Source of the DNA: Novosphingobium guangzhouense
GTDB lineage: Bacteria; Pseudomonadota; Alphaproteobacteria; Sphingomonadales; Sphingomonadaceae
Direction: 5' to 3'
DNA: 64,000 nt
Assembly (NCBI RefSeq): GCF_002896965.1
Contig: NZ_LYMM01000001.1
Location: forward strand, 310,001-374,000
The notes beneath the pieces were generated by a model that did no database searches, was not told the origin of the DNA, and worked only from the letters and a program-made list of their open reading frames with translations. The stretch's first letter is position 1. Each line of letters begins with the position of its first letter. Positions 54,903 through 63,896 of this stretch are shown here, one piece after another. Position numbers and translations under genes: made by a program.

Positions 54903-56519
54903 ATGGAGAAGCGAGTGCGCATTGGCGTCGATGTCGGGGGCACTAACACCGACGCGGTCCTCATGGATCAGGGCAAAGTCCTGGCCTGGACCAAGCAACC
55001 CACCTCTGCCGATGTTGAAACCGGCGTCGCCGATGCGATCCGCTCGATTCTGTCGCAATCAGGCGTCAGCCCTGCGCGCATTGCATCCGTCACGATCGGA
55101 ACCACCCACTTCGTCAACGCCCTTGTCGAGCGCCGCGAGCTTGACCGTGTAGGCGTGCTGCGGCTCGCCAGCCCTTCAGGGGAAGCGCTGCCACCGCTGA
55201 CAGGCTGGCCGCGTGACCTTGTGGAATGCATTGACCGGCGCTGCTACCTGCTGCCCGGCGGCTACGAAGTCGATGGCCGCGAAATGGCCTCACTTGATGA
55301 GAACGCCCTGCGCGCCGCTGCCGTCGAACTGCGCGACGACGGCGTCACGGCGATCGCGATCACCTGTGCCTTCTCGCCTATCAATGCCGAAATGGAGCAC
55401 CGCGCTGCCGCCATCGTGCGCGAATCCCACCCGGATGCCACCATTACCCTCTCTAGCGAGATCGGCCGCATCGGCTTCATCGAGCGAGAGAATTCGGCCA
55501 TCCTCAACGCCGCGCTGACTACCCTGGCACGCCGCGTAGTGCGCTCCTTCGCCCGCGCCTGCGCCGCGATCGGAGTAAGCGCGCCGCTTTACATCTCGCA
55601 GAACGACGGCACGCTAGCCTCAGCCACCCAAGCGGAAGCCTACCCGGTCATGACCATGGGTTCCGGCCCGACCAATTCAATGCGCGGCGCCGCCTTCCTC
55701 AGCGGACTTGGCGATGCCATCGTCATGGACGTTGGCGGCACGACCACCGATATCGGCGCGCTGTCATCCGGCTATCCGCGCGAATCCGCCATTTCGGCCG
55801 ATATTGGCGGCGTCAGGACTAACTTCCGCATGCCGGACGTGCTTGCCATCGGACTGGGCGGCGGCACCCGTGTCCACCTTGATCCTGCGCTATACGGCGC
55901 CACGGAACTGGACGAAGCGGCCTTTCGCATTGGGCCGGATTCGCTCGGCTACCGGCTGGCGCAGGAAGGCATGCTGTTCGGCGGCAATACGCTGACGACC
56001 AGCGATCTGGCCCGCCTTGCCGGCATCGTGTCGTTCGGATCCGCCGATGGCCTTCCCGTTCTTTCATCCACAGTGCTCGCGGCGTTGCAGGCGCGAATGC
56101 GCACGATGCTGGAAGACGGCGTGGACCGCATGAAGACCGCGCGCGGCGCCGTGCCGGTGCTGGCTGTCGGCGGCGGCAACTTCCTGATCCCCGACGACCT
56201 GCGCGGTGTATCGCAAGTGATCCGCCCCCCGCACGCCGAAGTTGCAAACGCGGTCGGGGCTGCCATCGCACAGGCCGGGGCGCAAGTGGAGCGCGTCATC
56301 AGCTACGAGGCGATGGACCGCGAAGCCGCGATCGAACACGTCGCCCAGCTTGCCCGCGAACAGGTTCTGACCAATGGTGGCGACCCTGCCACGCTTGCCA
56401 CCGTGGACATAGAGGAGACCCCGCTCAGCTATCTTCCCGGCCGCGCCGTGCAGGTGCGTGTCCGCGTCGTAGCGGACCTTCTTCCGCCCCCCTCCATCGG
56501 AGCTTCCCATGCTGCTTGA
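54903..56519 (+). CDS. Hydantoinase A/oxoprolinase family protein
   Basis: A 538-residue ATP-dependent ring-opening enzyme of the HyuA type. Nucleotide-binding motifs DVGGTNTD near residue 10, DVGGTTTDIG near residue 278 and the late GGGNFLIPD are all present. It is shorter than typical HyuA (about 680 residues), having a reduced C-terminal domain. No hyuB partner is present; the next gene, overlapping by 11 bases, is a DUF917 protein, a known frequent combination. The pair probably opens a hydantoin-, oxoproline- or similar cyclic amide ring. Confidence 0.9.
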   Translation: MEKRVRIGVDVGGTNTDAVLMDQGKVLAWTKQPTSADVETGVADAIRSILSQSGVSPARIASVTIGTTHFVNALVERRELDRVGVLRLASPSGEALPPLTGWPRDLVECIDRRCYLLPGGYEVDGREMASLDENALRAAAVELRDDGVTAIAITCAFSPINAEMEHRAAAIVRESHPDATITLSSEIGRIGFIERENSAILNAALTTLARRVVRSFARACAAIGVSAPLYISQNDGTLASATQAEAYPVMTMGSGPTNSMRGAAFLSGLGDAIVMDVGGTTTDIGALSSGYPRESAISADIGGVRTNFRMPDVLAIGLGGGTRVHLDPALYGATELDEAAFRIGPDSLGYRLAQEGMLFGGNTLTTSDLARLAGIVSFGSADGLPVLSSTVLAALQARMRTMLEDGVDRMKTARGAVPVLAVGGGNFLIPDDLRGVSQVIRPPHAEVANAVGAAIAQAGAQVERVISYEAMDREAAIEHVAQLAREQVLTNGGDPATLATVDIEETPLSYLPGRAVQVRVRVVADLLPPPSIGASHAA

Positions 56520-57612
56520 CCGCCAGGCCATCGGCGACCTCGCCCTCGGCGCCGCCTTCCTCGGCTCGGGCGGCGGCGGCGACCCTTACTACGCCACACT
56601 GCTTGCCGAAGCCGAGCTGGAACGGCGCGGACCGTTCGAGGTCATCGGCCTCGACGCTCTGGCCGATGACGCGCTTGTCGTGCCGTGCGGGTGGATCGGC
56701 GCGCCGACCGTCTCGGTGGAAAAGCTGCCCAACGGTCGTGAAGCTATCGACGGTCTGCGCCGGCTGGAAGAGATCATGGGCCGTCGGATCGACGCGGTGA
56801 TCCCGATCGAAATCGGTGGCAGTAACGGCCTTGCGCCGCTTTTCGCCGCCGCGCGCCTTGGAATACCGGTGCTGGACTGCGACGGCATGGGCCGTGCCTT
56901 TCCCGAATCGCAGATGGCGATCTTCAATATCCGTGGTTTGTCCGCCTGCCCCTCCATCCTCACCGATGCGAGCGGTTCGCTCAGCCTGATCGAAACGGAC
57001 GACAATCTCGCCCATGAACGGCTTGCCCGTGCGCTATCGGTGGCAGTGGGCGGCATCGCGCACCTTGTAGAATATCCGCTGACCGGGCGCGAAGCGAAAG
57101 ACCACGCGATCCACGGCACCATCACCGCCGCTCGTGACGTAGGCGCCGCGATCCGCACGGCCCGCGGGCGCAGCGAAGATCCTTTCGCGGCGATGTTTGC
57201 CGCGCTGGAGGCAACGGGCCTTTACCCCCACGCCGGGGTGCTATTCGACGGCAAGATCACGGACATCGAGCGGGAAACGAAAGACGGCTTCTCCGTCGGA
57301 CGCGTCGTGTTCGAAAGCTTCGACGGCGCCAGCCGCATGGAGCTGGACTTCCAGAACGAGAACCTGATGGCCCGCCGCGACGGCGCGGTCGTGGCCATGG
57401 TGCCCGATATTCTGACCGTGATGGACCGCGAGACCGCCGACAGCATCACCACCGAACGACTCAAGTACGGCCAGCGCGCGAAAGTGGTCGGCGCGGCCGC
57501 TCCCGCCATCCTGCGTGAAGAGCGCGCCTTGGAATTCGTCGGACCGCGCGCCTTCGGCTATGCGCAGGATTATATTCCCATCGAGGAGATCGGCGCTTGG
57601 CTGAAGCCGTAA
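56509..57612 (+). CDS. DUF917 family protein
   Basis: A 367-residue DUF917 protein. Its start AIGDLALGAAFLGSGGGGDPYYA is diagnostic, with GWIGAPTVSVEKLPNG and PIEIGGSNGLAPL following. DUF917 domains accompany hydantoinases and include a methylthiohydantoin-processing domain. It overlaps the hydantoinase gene by 11 bases and the permease start by 16, so it is tightly coupled. It likely forms a functional unit with the hydantoinase. Confidence 0.9.
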   Translation: MLLDRQAIGDLALGAAFLGSGGGGDPYYATLLAEAELERRGPFEVIGLDALADDALVVPCGWIGAPTVSVEKLPNGREAIDGLRRLEEIMGRRIDAVIPIEIGGSNGLAPLFAAARLGIPVLDCDGMGRAFPESQMAIFNIRGLSACPSILTDASGSLSLIETDDNLAHERLARALSVAVGGIAHLVEYPLTGREAKDHAIHGTITAARDVGAAIRTARGRSEDPFAAMFAALEATGLYPHAGVLFDGKITDIERETKDGFSVGRVVFESFDGASRMELDFQNENLMARRDGAVVAMVPDILTVMDRETADSITTERLKYGQRAKVVGAAAPAILREERALEFVGPRAFGYAQDYIPIEEIGAWLKP

Positions 57613-58895
57613 GTCATCACGAATCCGGCGATCAGTACGCCAACGCGCCGCTGCCGCAGGCGCTGACCGTCGGCGGCTGGCGCGTGGCGCTGATCATCGC
57701 CAGCTTCTCCATATCGCTGCCGACGTTCCTCAACGGTGCGCAGACAGCTCTGGCGCTGGGCTTCTGGCCTGCGGTCGCTGCGGCGTTCCTGGCGGGTACT
57801 TTCCTGTGCCTTGGCGGATGCCTGACTTCGCTGGTCGCGGTCCGCTCGCGGCTCAATACCTATCTGCTGATCCGGCGCTCGTTCGGTTTGAAGGGCGCAG
57901 GACTGGTCAACATCATCATTGCCATCGTCCACTTCTGCTGGTTCGGCGTGAACGTGTCTTTCCTCGGTGATGCGGTTGCAGCGGCAGGCGAGGGTTTCGG
58001 CTTCTCGCCCGATTTCGCGACCATCGTGGTTGCAGGCGCAGCACTGATGGCGCTGACCACCCTGATCGGCTTCCGCGCGCTGGACCGGCTGGCGATGATC
58101 GGCGTGCCGCTGCTTGCGGCGATGATTCTGGCCGTCTGCATCGCGGCGGCGCGACGCCATGGACTGGTGCTCAGCCCACCCGTCACCAGCCCCTATCATA
58201 TGACGTTCGGCATCGCCCTGTCAGCCCTGATCGGCGCCGACATGCTGACCATCACCACTCTGCCCGACCTTTCGCGCTACACCCGCACGCGCAAGGGCGC
58301 GGTTCTCAGCATGGCGCTGTCCTATCCCTTCACCGCACCGCTCCTGATGGCGGGCGCAGCAATCGCCGCCCTGGCGACTGGGCAGACCGACATCATGCGC
58401 ATGATCACCGGCTTCGGGTTCGGCGCCTGGGCGCTGGCGTTGCTGGTCATGCCGACCTGGACGCTCAATTCGCTCAACCTCTATTCGGCAAGCCTCTCGC
58501 TGGCGGCGACATTCCCGCGCATCCCCCGCTGGGCGTTCATCCTTGTCGGCACGGTGGTTGGCACCGGCCTTGCACTGATGGGCATCATCGAAGGGTTTAT
58601 CCCCTTCCTTGTAGTGCTGGGCGTTACGATCCCCCCGTTCGCCGCAATCTACGTCATCGATGGCTGGACCCGCTTCCGCGACATGGACGCGGCGCGCTCC
58701 ATCGAAGACCTCTCCGGCATTCACTGGCCCGCGATCTGCACCTGGGCCGTGACGAGCGGCCTTGCGGCGATCGCGCTGCACTATGACTTTTCTGTCACGA
58801 CAGTGCCCGCCCTTGACGCCGTCATCCTCGCCAGCGGGCTTTACTTTGCCTTGATGCAAGTCGCGGCGCGGCGACGTTCGCTTCTTCCCGCCTGA
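57597..58895 (+). CDS. NCS1/CodB-like permease
   Basis: A 432-residue transporter with about 12 membrane segments, related to cytosine permease CodB and hydantoin permease Mhp1 (SFSISLPTFLNGAQTALALG, then FCWFGVNVSFLGDA and NSLNLYSASLSLA). It starts at TTG 57597, with GAGGAGA upstream inside the DUF917 gene. In this operon it should import the nitrogenous ring compound opened by the hydantoinase/DUF917 pair. Confidence 0.9.
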   Translation: MAEAVSHHESGDQYANAPLPQALTVGGWRVALIIASFSISLPTFLNGAQTALALGFWPAVAAAFLAGTFLCLGGCLTSLVAVRSRLNTYLLIRRSFGLKGAGLVNIIIAIVHFCWFGVNVSFLGDAVAAAGEGFGFSPDFATIVVAGAALMALTTLIGFRALDRLAMIGVPLLAAMILAVCIAAARRHGLVLSPPVTSPYHMTFGIALSALIGADMLTITTLPDLSRYTRTRKGAVLSMALSYPFTAPLLMAGAAIAALATGQTDIMRMITGFGFGAWALALLVMPTWTLNSLNLYSASLSLAATFPRIPRWAFILVGTVVGTGLALMGIIEGFIPFLVVLGVTIPPFAAIYVIDGWTRFRDMDAARSIEDLSGIHWPAICTWAVTSGLAAIALHYDFSVTTVPALDAVILASGLYFALMQVAARRRSLLPA

Positions 58896-58909
58896 TCGGA
58901 GATTTGCCC

Positions 58910-59815
58910 ATGCTCCCCGCTCTGTTGTCGGCCGCCGCATCACTTCTTGCCCTGACGCCTGCAACAGCTACCGGCGCGGACGCCGCCCCGGAAGCATCGG
59001 GTTACACCCTTCCGGGCACGCAGGTTTTCGAGATGCGTAACAGCCAGGGCGAGCCCTATCGCATCTTCGTCTCCGCTCCCGAAGGGCCTGCTCCGGCGAA
59101 CGGCTTTCCAGTGCTGTATGTGCTGGACGGTAACGCCATGTTCGCAAGCTTCGCAGAGGCGCGGCGAGTGCAGGAACGCATCGGCGCTGAACCATCCAGT
59201 GATCCGGGTCCGGGCGGGACGATCGTTGTAGGCATAGGGTATCCCACCGACCGCGCATACGAGGGTGCACGCCGCCTCTACGACTTCACGCCGCCCAACC
59301 TGCCCCAGCTTCCCCCCGTCCAACAATCGCTGGCCAAGTTCAAGACGGGCGGGCGCGACGCATTCCTTGCCTTCCTGCTGCGCAGTATCCGGCCGGAGAT
59401 CGCGCGCCGCTACAAGGTCGATGCCAACCGTCAGGCGCTCTACGGGCATTCGCTGGCAGGCTATTTCGCTTTGCACACGCTCTATTCCCACCCGGACGCG
59501 TTCGATGCCGTGATAGCGGCAAGCCCGTCTCAGTGGTGGAACGATCAGGAAATTCTCACCCAGGAACGCACCTTCGCATTACGCCTGACACAAGGCCGCG
59601 CTCCGCAGCGCATGGCCCGGATACTGTTGCTTGCGGGTGATCGCGAAGAACGGACCGAAATCGTCCATGACGCAGAGGCATTGGCCGACCGGCTCAAGCC
59701 CTTGTCGACTTACGGCCTGCGCAGCCGGGCGGAAATCTTCAAGGGCGAAACCCACATCACCGTCCCCAGCCGATCAGTCACCACAGCGCTGCGCTGGGCC
59801 GCCGGATCGCCCTGA
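58910..59815 (+). CDS. Exported IroE/YbbA-like esterase
   Basis: A 301-residue esterase of the siderophore-hydrolase fold with a signal peptide of about 25 residues. FPVLYVLDGNAMF is the strand and oxyanion region, YGHSLAGYFAL the nucleophile elbow near residue 185, LLLAGDREER near the acid and GETHITVPSRS the His. The ATG at 58910 has GGAG eight bases upstream, better than the TTG at 58904. It is the last enzyme of the hydantoinase operon; an iron or siderophore role is possible but not supported by neighbours. Confidence 0.86.
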   Translation: MLPALLSAAASLLALTPATATGADAAPEASGYTLPGTQVFEMRNSQGEPYRIFVSAPEGPAPANGFPVLYVLDGNAMFASFAEARRVQERIGAEPSSDPGPGGTIVVGIGYPTDRAYEGARRLYDFTPPNLPQLPPVQQSLAKFKTGGRDAFLAFLLRSIRPEIARRYKVDANRQALYGHSLAGYFALHTLYSHPDAFDAVIAASPSQWWNDQEILTQERTFALRLTQGRAPQRMARILLLAGDREERTEIVHDAEALADRLKPLSTYGLRSRAEIFKGETHITVPSRSVTTALRWAAGSP

Positions 59816-59897
59816 GCCGGCCAGCCCTTCACCTGTCACACGCCAAAGACGGCGCGATTAAACCGCGCCATGACAGTATCGACGCAGGACCCCTCGC

Positions 59898-60323
59898 CTG
59901 ACCGAACTCGACAGCCTTGATCGTCGACTGATCTCGCTTCTTCGGGAAGACGGACGGGCATCCGTGTCAAAGCTGGCGCAGACACTGGGAGTATCGCGCG
60001 CGACGGTGCAATCACGGCTCGACCGGCTGGTTAAGTCCGGCACGATCCTGGGCTTCACCCTACGCACGCACGGGAATACGGAAAAACGCATTCGCGCCAT
60101 CGCGCTTATAGAAGTCGAGGGGCACTCGACGGCAGCGGTGATCCGCTCGATGCGTGGCATTCCCGAAACCCGCTCGCTCCACACCACCAACGGCGCCTGG
60201 GATCTCATCGCCGAAATCGAGGCCGGCGACCTGCCCGAATTTGACCGGATATTGCGCGAACTGCGCTCGATCGAAGGTGTGTTGAACAGCGAAACCAGCA
60301 TCCTGCTGCAATCCCTGTGCTGA
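59898..60323 (+). CDS. Lrp/AsnC-family regulator with non-standard or frameshifted start
   Basis: A 141-residue Lrp-type regulator: LDSLDRRLISLLREDGRASVSKLAQTLGVSRATVQSRLDRL is split over the winged helix, followed by the RAM ligand domain. No ATG, GTG or TTG lies in frame before the helix-turn-helix; the frame is closed by a TGA at 59871. The CTG at 59898 has AGGA eight bases upstream and may be the start. Alternatively the ATG at 59870 (MTVSTQDPS) belongs to this gene and one extra base near 59895 breaks the frame. The next in-frame GTG (59964) would remove half the DNA-binding domain. Confidence 0.75.
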   Translation: MTELDSLDRRLISLLREDGRASVSKLAQTLGVSRATVQSRLDRLVKSGTILGFTLRTHGNTEKRIRAIALIEVEGHSTAAVIRSMRGIPETRSLHTTNGAWDLIAEIEAGDLPEFDRILRELRSIEGVLNSETSILLQSLC

Positions 60324-60391
60324 CACCGATCTGGGGCGGCCGCGCAGGAAGACGCCTTGACGCGCATGGCCTGCGCCGCAATCACGCCCCG

Positions 60392-61819
60392 ATGACGCCC
60401 ACCGCTGAGCAACAGGCAATCCTGGACCGGTCCCCATCCGGCACGATCAAGGTCGTCGCCGGTGCCGGATGCGGCAAAACCTCCACGCTGGTCCAGTATA
60501 GTCGTCGCTGGCCGGCAACCGCGCTTTATCTGGCCTTCAACCGGGCAATTGCCGACGAAGCGGGGCGCAGGTTCCCACCCATCATCGAAACGCGCACGGC
60601 GCACAGCTTCGCCCATCGCGCGCTCAAGGTCGGACAGCGCAACGCAGAACTGATCCCGCGCTATCGCCATGAACACCTGCGCGCATTCGATCGGATGATC
60701 CATCCGGTGCCGGGAATGAGTGACTGGCAAGTGCGTGCTGCAATCCTGCGCACGATCGACAGCTTCCTGATCGACGCCGGCTCCAAGATCCGGCCCGATC
60801 ATTGCGACCTTGTGGTCAAATCACAACGCATCGCGGTGCGCGAAATGACGCGTGACATCGTCAAAAGCCTGCTCAAATTCGAACGCCACGACCTTCCGAT
60901 CACGCACGACACGTATCTGAAATCCTTCGAACTGTGGCATCGGATCGAGGGGCAGTTCGCCTACATGCTGCTTGACGAGGCACAGGACCTCAATCCGGTG
61001 TTGATCTCCATCGCCCGCAAGGCAGGCTTGCCGACAATCCTGGTCGGCGATCCTTATCAGTCCATCTACCGCTTTCGCGGAGCCGTGGACGCGATGCAGC
61101 AATTCGATGCGCCCGAACTGCCATTGACGCTGAGCTGGCGGTTCGGACCGGAAATCGCGCAACTCGCCAACCGGATCCTGCGGCACAGTTCCAAGCCGCC
61201 GCGCCACCGCCTGCACGGTAACCCCCGGCAGGAAACCGAAATCGTGCGCTATGGCGGCAGACTGCAACCGCGTCCGGGGACTGCGATCCTCGCCCGCACC
61301 AATGCCCGCCTTTTCGAGAGTCTGGCAGCTATCGACAAGCCATTTCACCTGATCGGCGGTATCTCGGACCTTCATCGCCAGTTGTCTTCGGCCCTGGCGC
61401 TACGCCAGCGTCGCCACCACCACATCACCGATCCCGGCGTCGCCCGTTTCACGTCCTGGGCATTGTTCGAACACGCTGCCGGACGTGGCGACGGCGAAGC
61501 CCGGCGGCTGCTCGACATCGTGGAGCGCCACGGCGAACGGCTGCCCGATATCCTCACCAGGCTTGGCCATCTTCACCGCGAGCGCGAGGCAGATGCAGGG
61601 CTGATCATCTCTACCGCACACAAGGCGAAGGGGCGGGAATTCGACACCGTCGTCGTTCTCGACGATTTCGATGACCCGGCAGACCTCGTCGCGCGGCGGC
61701 AGAAGGACGCGAAGTGGACGACCGAAGCCGACCAGCAGGTCAACCTGCTCTACGTCGCCTGCACGCGTGCAACCAACCGGCTTTATCTGGCGCCCAAGTT
61801 GTTCGACGCCCTCTGCTGA
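60392..61819 (+). CDS. UvrD/Rep-like superfamily 1 helicase
   Basis: A 475-residue helicase with all main motifs: Walker A AGAGCGKTS near residue 27, DEAQDLNP (motif II) near residue 195, GDPYQSIYRFRGA (III), LSWRFGPEIA (IV), STAHKAKGREFD (V) and LLYVACTRA (VI). It is shorter than UvrD (about 720 residues) and resembles the compact Fbh1-like group. The ATG at 60392 (MTPTAEQQ) begins the Q-motif region. It probably serves DNA repair or recombination; its neighbours give no further hint. Confidence 0.88.
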   Translation: MTPTAEQQAILDRSPSGTIKVVAGAGCGKTSTLVQYSRRWPATALYLAFNRAIADEAGRRFPPIIETRTAHSFAHRALKVGQRNAELIPRYRHEHLRAFDRMIHPVPGMSDWQVRAAILRTIDSFLIDAGSKIRPDHCDLVVKSQRIAVREMTRDIVKSLLKFERHDLPITHDTYLKSFELWHRIEGQFAYMLLDEAQDLNPVLISIARKAGLPTILVGDPYQSIYRFRGAVDAMQQFDAPELPLTLSWRFGPEIAQLANRILRHSSKPPRHRLHGNPRQETEIVRYGGRLQPRPGTAILARTNARLFESLAAIDKPFHLIGGISDLHRQLSSALALRQRRHHHITDPGVARFTSWALFEHAAGRGDGEARRLLDIVERHGERLPDILTRLGHLHREREADAGLIISTAHKAKGREFDTVVVLDDFDDPADLVARRQKDAKWTTEADQQVNLLYVACTRATNRLYLAPKLFDALC

Positions 61820-61846
61820 TGATCCGCGCACAGCAAGGCCGCAGTG

Positions 61847-63232
61847 TCACTGCGGCACAACGGTCAAAGGAAGTCGCACCTCAACCTTCAGTCCACCGCC
61901 CGTCGACTCATCCAGCCGGATAGTGCCGTGATGAAGCCGGACGACCTCCTGCGCGATACTCAGGCCAAGTCCGCTGCCCGTTCCCGATGGCTGCGCGCCC
62001 CGGTCGAAACGGTTCAGTACCCGCTCCCGGTCGGCCGCGCCCAACCCCGGTCCATTGTCCTGCACGATCAGTTGCACGCCTTGGCCTGTTTTGCCCACGG
62101 TCACGAAGATGCGGCCGCCCGCAGGCGTGTAATTCACCGCATTGTCGACAAGATTGGCCATCAACTGCTCGATCGCGTGCTGGTCTCCGTGGAACGGAAC
62201 ACCATCCGGCGGCGCATCGAACCCGATCTCGATCCCCTTCTTCAATGCCGCCGGGATAGACCATGCCACTACGTCCGCAACTACCGCGTCGATGGCGAAG
62301 TCCGCGCGATGAGCGAATCCGTCCGCACCCGCCTCGATGCGGCTGAGCGTCAGCAGTTGCCCGGTCAGCCTGACCAGCCTGCTGCTGGCGGCGTCGACTT
62401 TCTCCAGCATCGCGCGCATATCTTCATAGCTTCCCGCACGCAGGGCAAGTTCGACTTGCGTGCGGATGTTCGTCAACGGCGTGCGTAACTGGTGCGAGGC
62501 ATCGGCAATGAAGCGTCGTTGCGCGGACAGCAGCGCAGCCAGCCGCGCAATGAGGCCGTTCATGACGCTGACCTGCTGGTGCAGTTCCATAGGCAGGGCA
62601 TGATCGTCGATCCGGCGCAGATCGCTGGGATCAAGACGCGCGATCGCATCGCGAACCCGCGCCAGCGGCGCGATGCCCCGGCCGACGCCAATCCAGATCA
62701 GCACGATGATCCCCGCCATGAACAATGATTGCGGCGCAACCATGTAGGCCATGACCTCACGCGAGAGCATGTTGCGCTTCTGCCGGGTCTCGGCAACGCG
62801 CACCAGCATGAAGCGCCCGCCTGCACCGCTCACCCGCGTCTGGACGGCGCGCAAGTGCTGCCCGTCCCGCGTCAGGTCGTAGAAGACATTACCGTGGGAA
62901 TTGGTTTGGCTCGTGACGGGCGCCGGCACTTCGCCGTTACCGACATGCCGCACTCCTTGATCGTCCACCATCTGATAGAGAATGCGATCAACCCGATCGA
63001 ATTCCAGCATCTGCCGAGCGGCAGGCGGCAGGTCAACGGAGAAACCGCTGTCGCTGGCCACCACCTGCCGCGCGATCGTCTCCACTGAATCTTCCAGCGA
63101 ACGGTCATAGGCCACGTTCACGAAGTGGACGACGATCGCATAGGCCGCCCACAGCCAGATCGCGGCCAGCGCCAGTGTCGTGGGCAGCAGCCATGCCAGC
63201 AACCGCCTGCGCATGCTGAGCCGCCTAGCCAT
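61847..63232 (-). CDS. Sensor histidine kinase (TctE/QseC-like)
   Basis: A 461-residue membrane kinase. Two membrane segments (near residues 13-35 and 170-187) flank a periplasmic sensor domain. The HAMP-like linker is followed by the H-box ASHQLRTPLTN (His near residue 245), N-box NLVDNAVNYTP, G1 DNGPGLG and G2 GTGSGLGLSIA. It overlaps the response regulator gene by eight bases, forming a standard two-gene unit. Relatives sense tricarboxylates or quorum signals; the signal here is unknown. Confidence 0.92.
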   Translation of the reverse strand: MARRLSMRRRLLAWLLPTTLALAAIWLWAAYAIVVHFVNVAYDRSLEDSVETIARQVVASDSGFSVDLPPAARQMLEFDRVDRILYQMVDDQGVRHVGNGEVPAPVTSQTNSHGNVFYDLTRDGQHLRAVQTRVSGAGGRFMLVRVAETRQKRNMLSREVMAYMVAPQSLFMAGIIVLIWIGVGRGIAPLARVRDAIARLDPSDLRRIDDHALPMELHQQVSVMNGLIARLAALLSAQRRFIADASHQLRTPLTNIRTQVELALRAGSYEDMRAMLEKVDAASSRLVRLTGQLLTLSRIEAGADGFAHRADFAIDAVVADVVAWSIPAALKKGIEIGFDAPPDGVPFHGDQHAIEQLMANLVDNAVNYTPAGGRIFVTVGKTGQGVQLIVQDNGPGLGAADRERVLNRFDRGAQPSGTGSGLGLSIAQEVVRLHHGTIRLDESTGGGLKVEVRLPLTVVPQ

Positions 63233-63896
63233 CGCCGTGATGCTCCATCAGATAGCCAAGGCCGTGGATCGTGCGAATACTCACCGCATGAGGCGCCAGC
63301 TTGCGGCGCAGGCGGCTGACGTAGACCTCCACGCTGTTGGTGGCCACTTCGCGATCCCAGTTGCTCATCTGCTGGGCCAGACGCGCCTTTTGCAGCACTT
63401 CACCGACCCGGCTGATCAGCGCTTCAAGCACATCGGTTTCGCGCAAGGACAAGTCCAGCAGGCGCCCGTCGATGAAAGCCTGGCGCGTTTCGGGATCGAA
63501 TTCGAGCGGCCCGTTGGCAAGGCGAACCACCGTGCCGGACAGCCGCCGCCGGATCGCCTCCACCCGCGCTTCCAGTTCTCCAAGTGCGAAGGGTTTGACC
63601 AGATAATCGTCCGCCCCGGCGCGCAAACCCGCGATGCGGTCATCGATGGCATCGCGCGCGGTCAGGATCAGGATCGGTGTCGCATCCCGCCGCCCCCGCA
63701 CGCGCCGCAGCAGGTCCAGCCCGTCGATATCCGGCAAACCAAGGTCCAGCACCACCAGATCATATCCGCCTCCACGCAATGCAGCATCGGCCTCTTCCCC
63801 CGATGCCAGTGCATCGGTGCGATGCCCGGCGAGTTCCAGCGCACGCGCGATCGTTTCGCGCAAGTCCGCGTCATCCTCGACCAGCAGCAACCGCAT
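63225..63896 (-). CDS. OmpR-family response regulator
   Basis: A 223-residue regulator with receiver domain (acidic pair EDD near residue 8, phosphorylated Asp in VVLDLGLPD near residue 51, Lys in YLVKPF near residue 102) and a C-terminal winged helix ending SVEVYVSRLRRKL and IRTIHGLGYLM. It partners the kinase at 61847. The best fit by family is TctD/QseB. Confidence 0.93.
   Translation of the reverse strand: MRLLLVEDDADLRETIARALELAGHRTDALASGEEADAALRGGGYDLVVLDLGLPDIDGLDLLRRVRGRRDATPILILTARDAIDDRIAGLRAGADDYLVKPFALGELEARVEAIRRRLSGTVVRLANGPLEFDPETRQAFIDGRLLDLSLRETDVLEALISRVGEVLQKARLAQQMSNWDREVATNSVEVYVSRLRRKLAPHAVSIRTIHGLGYLMEHHGDG

Noticed and set aside
59964..60323. A shorter Lrp gene starting at GTG 59964
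   Set aside because: It would lose the first half of the helix-turn-helix, while the upstream frame clearly encodes that half.
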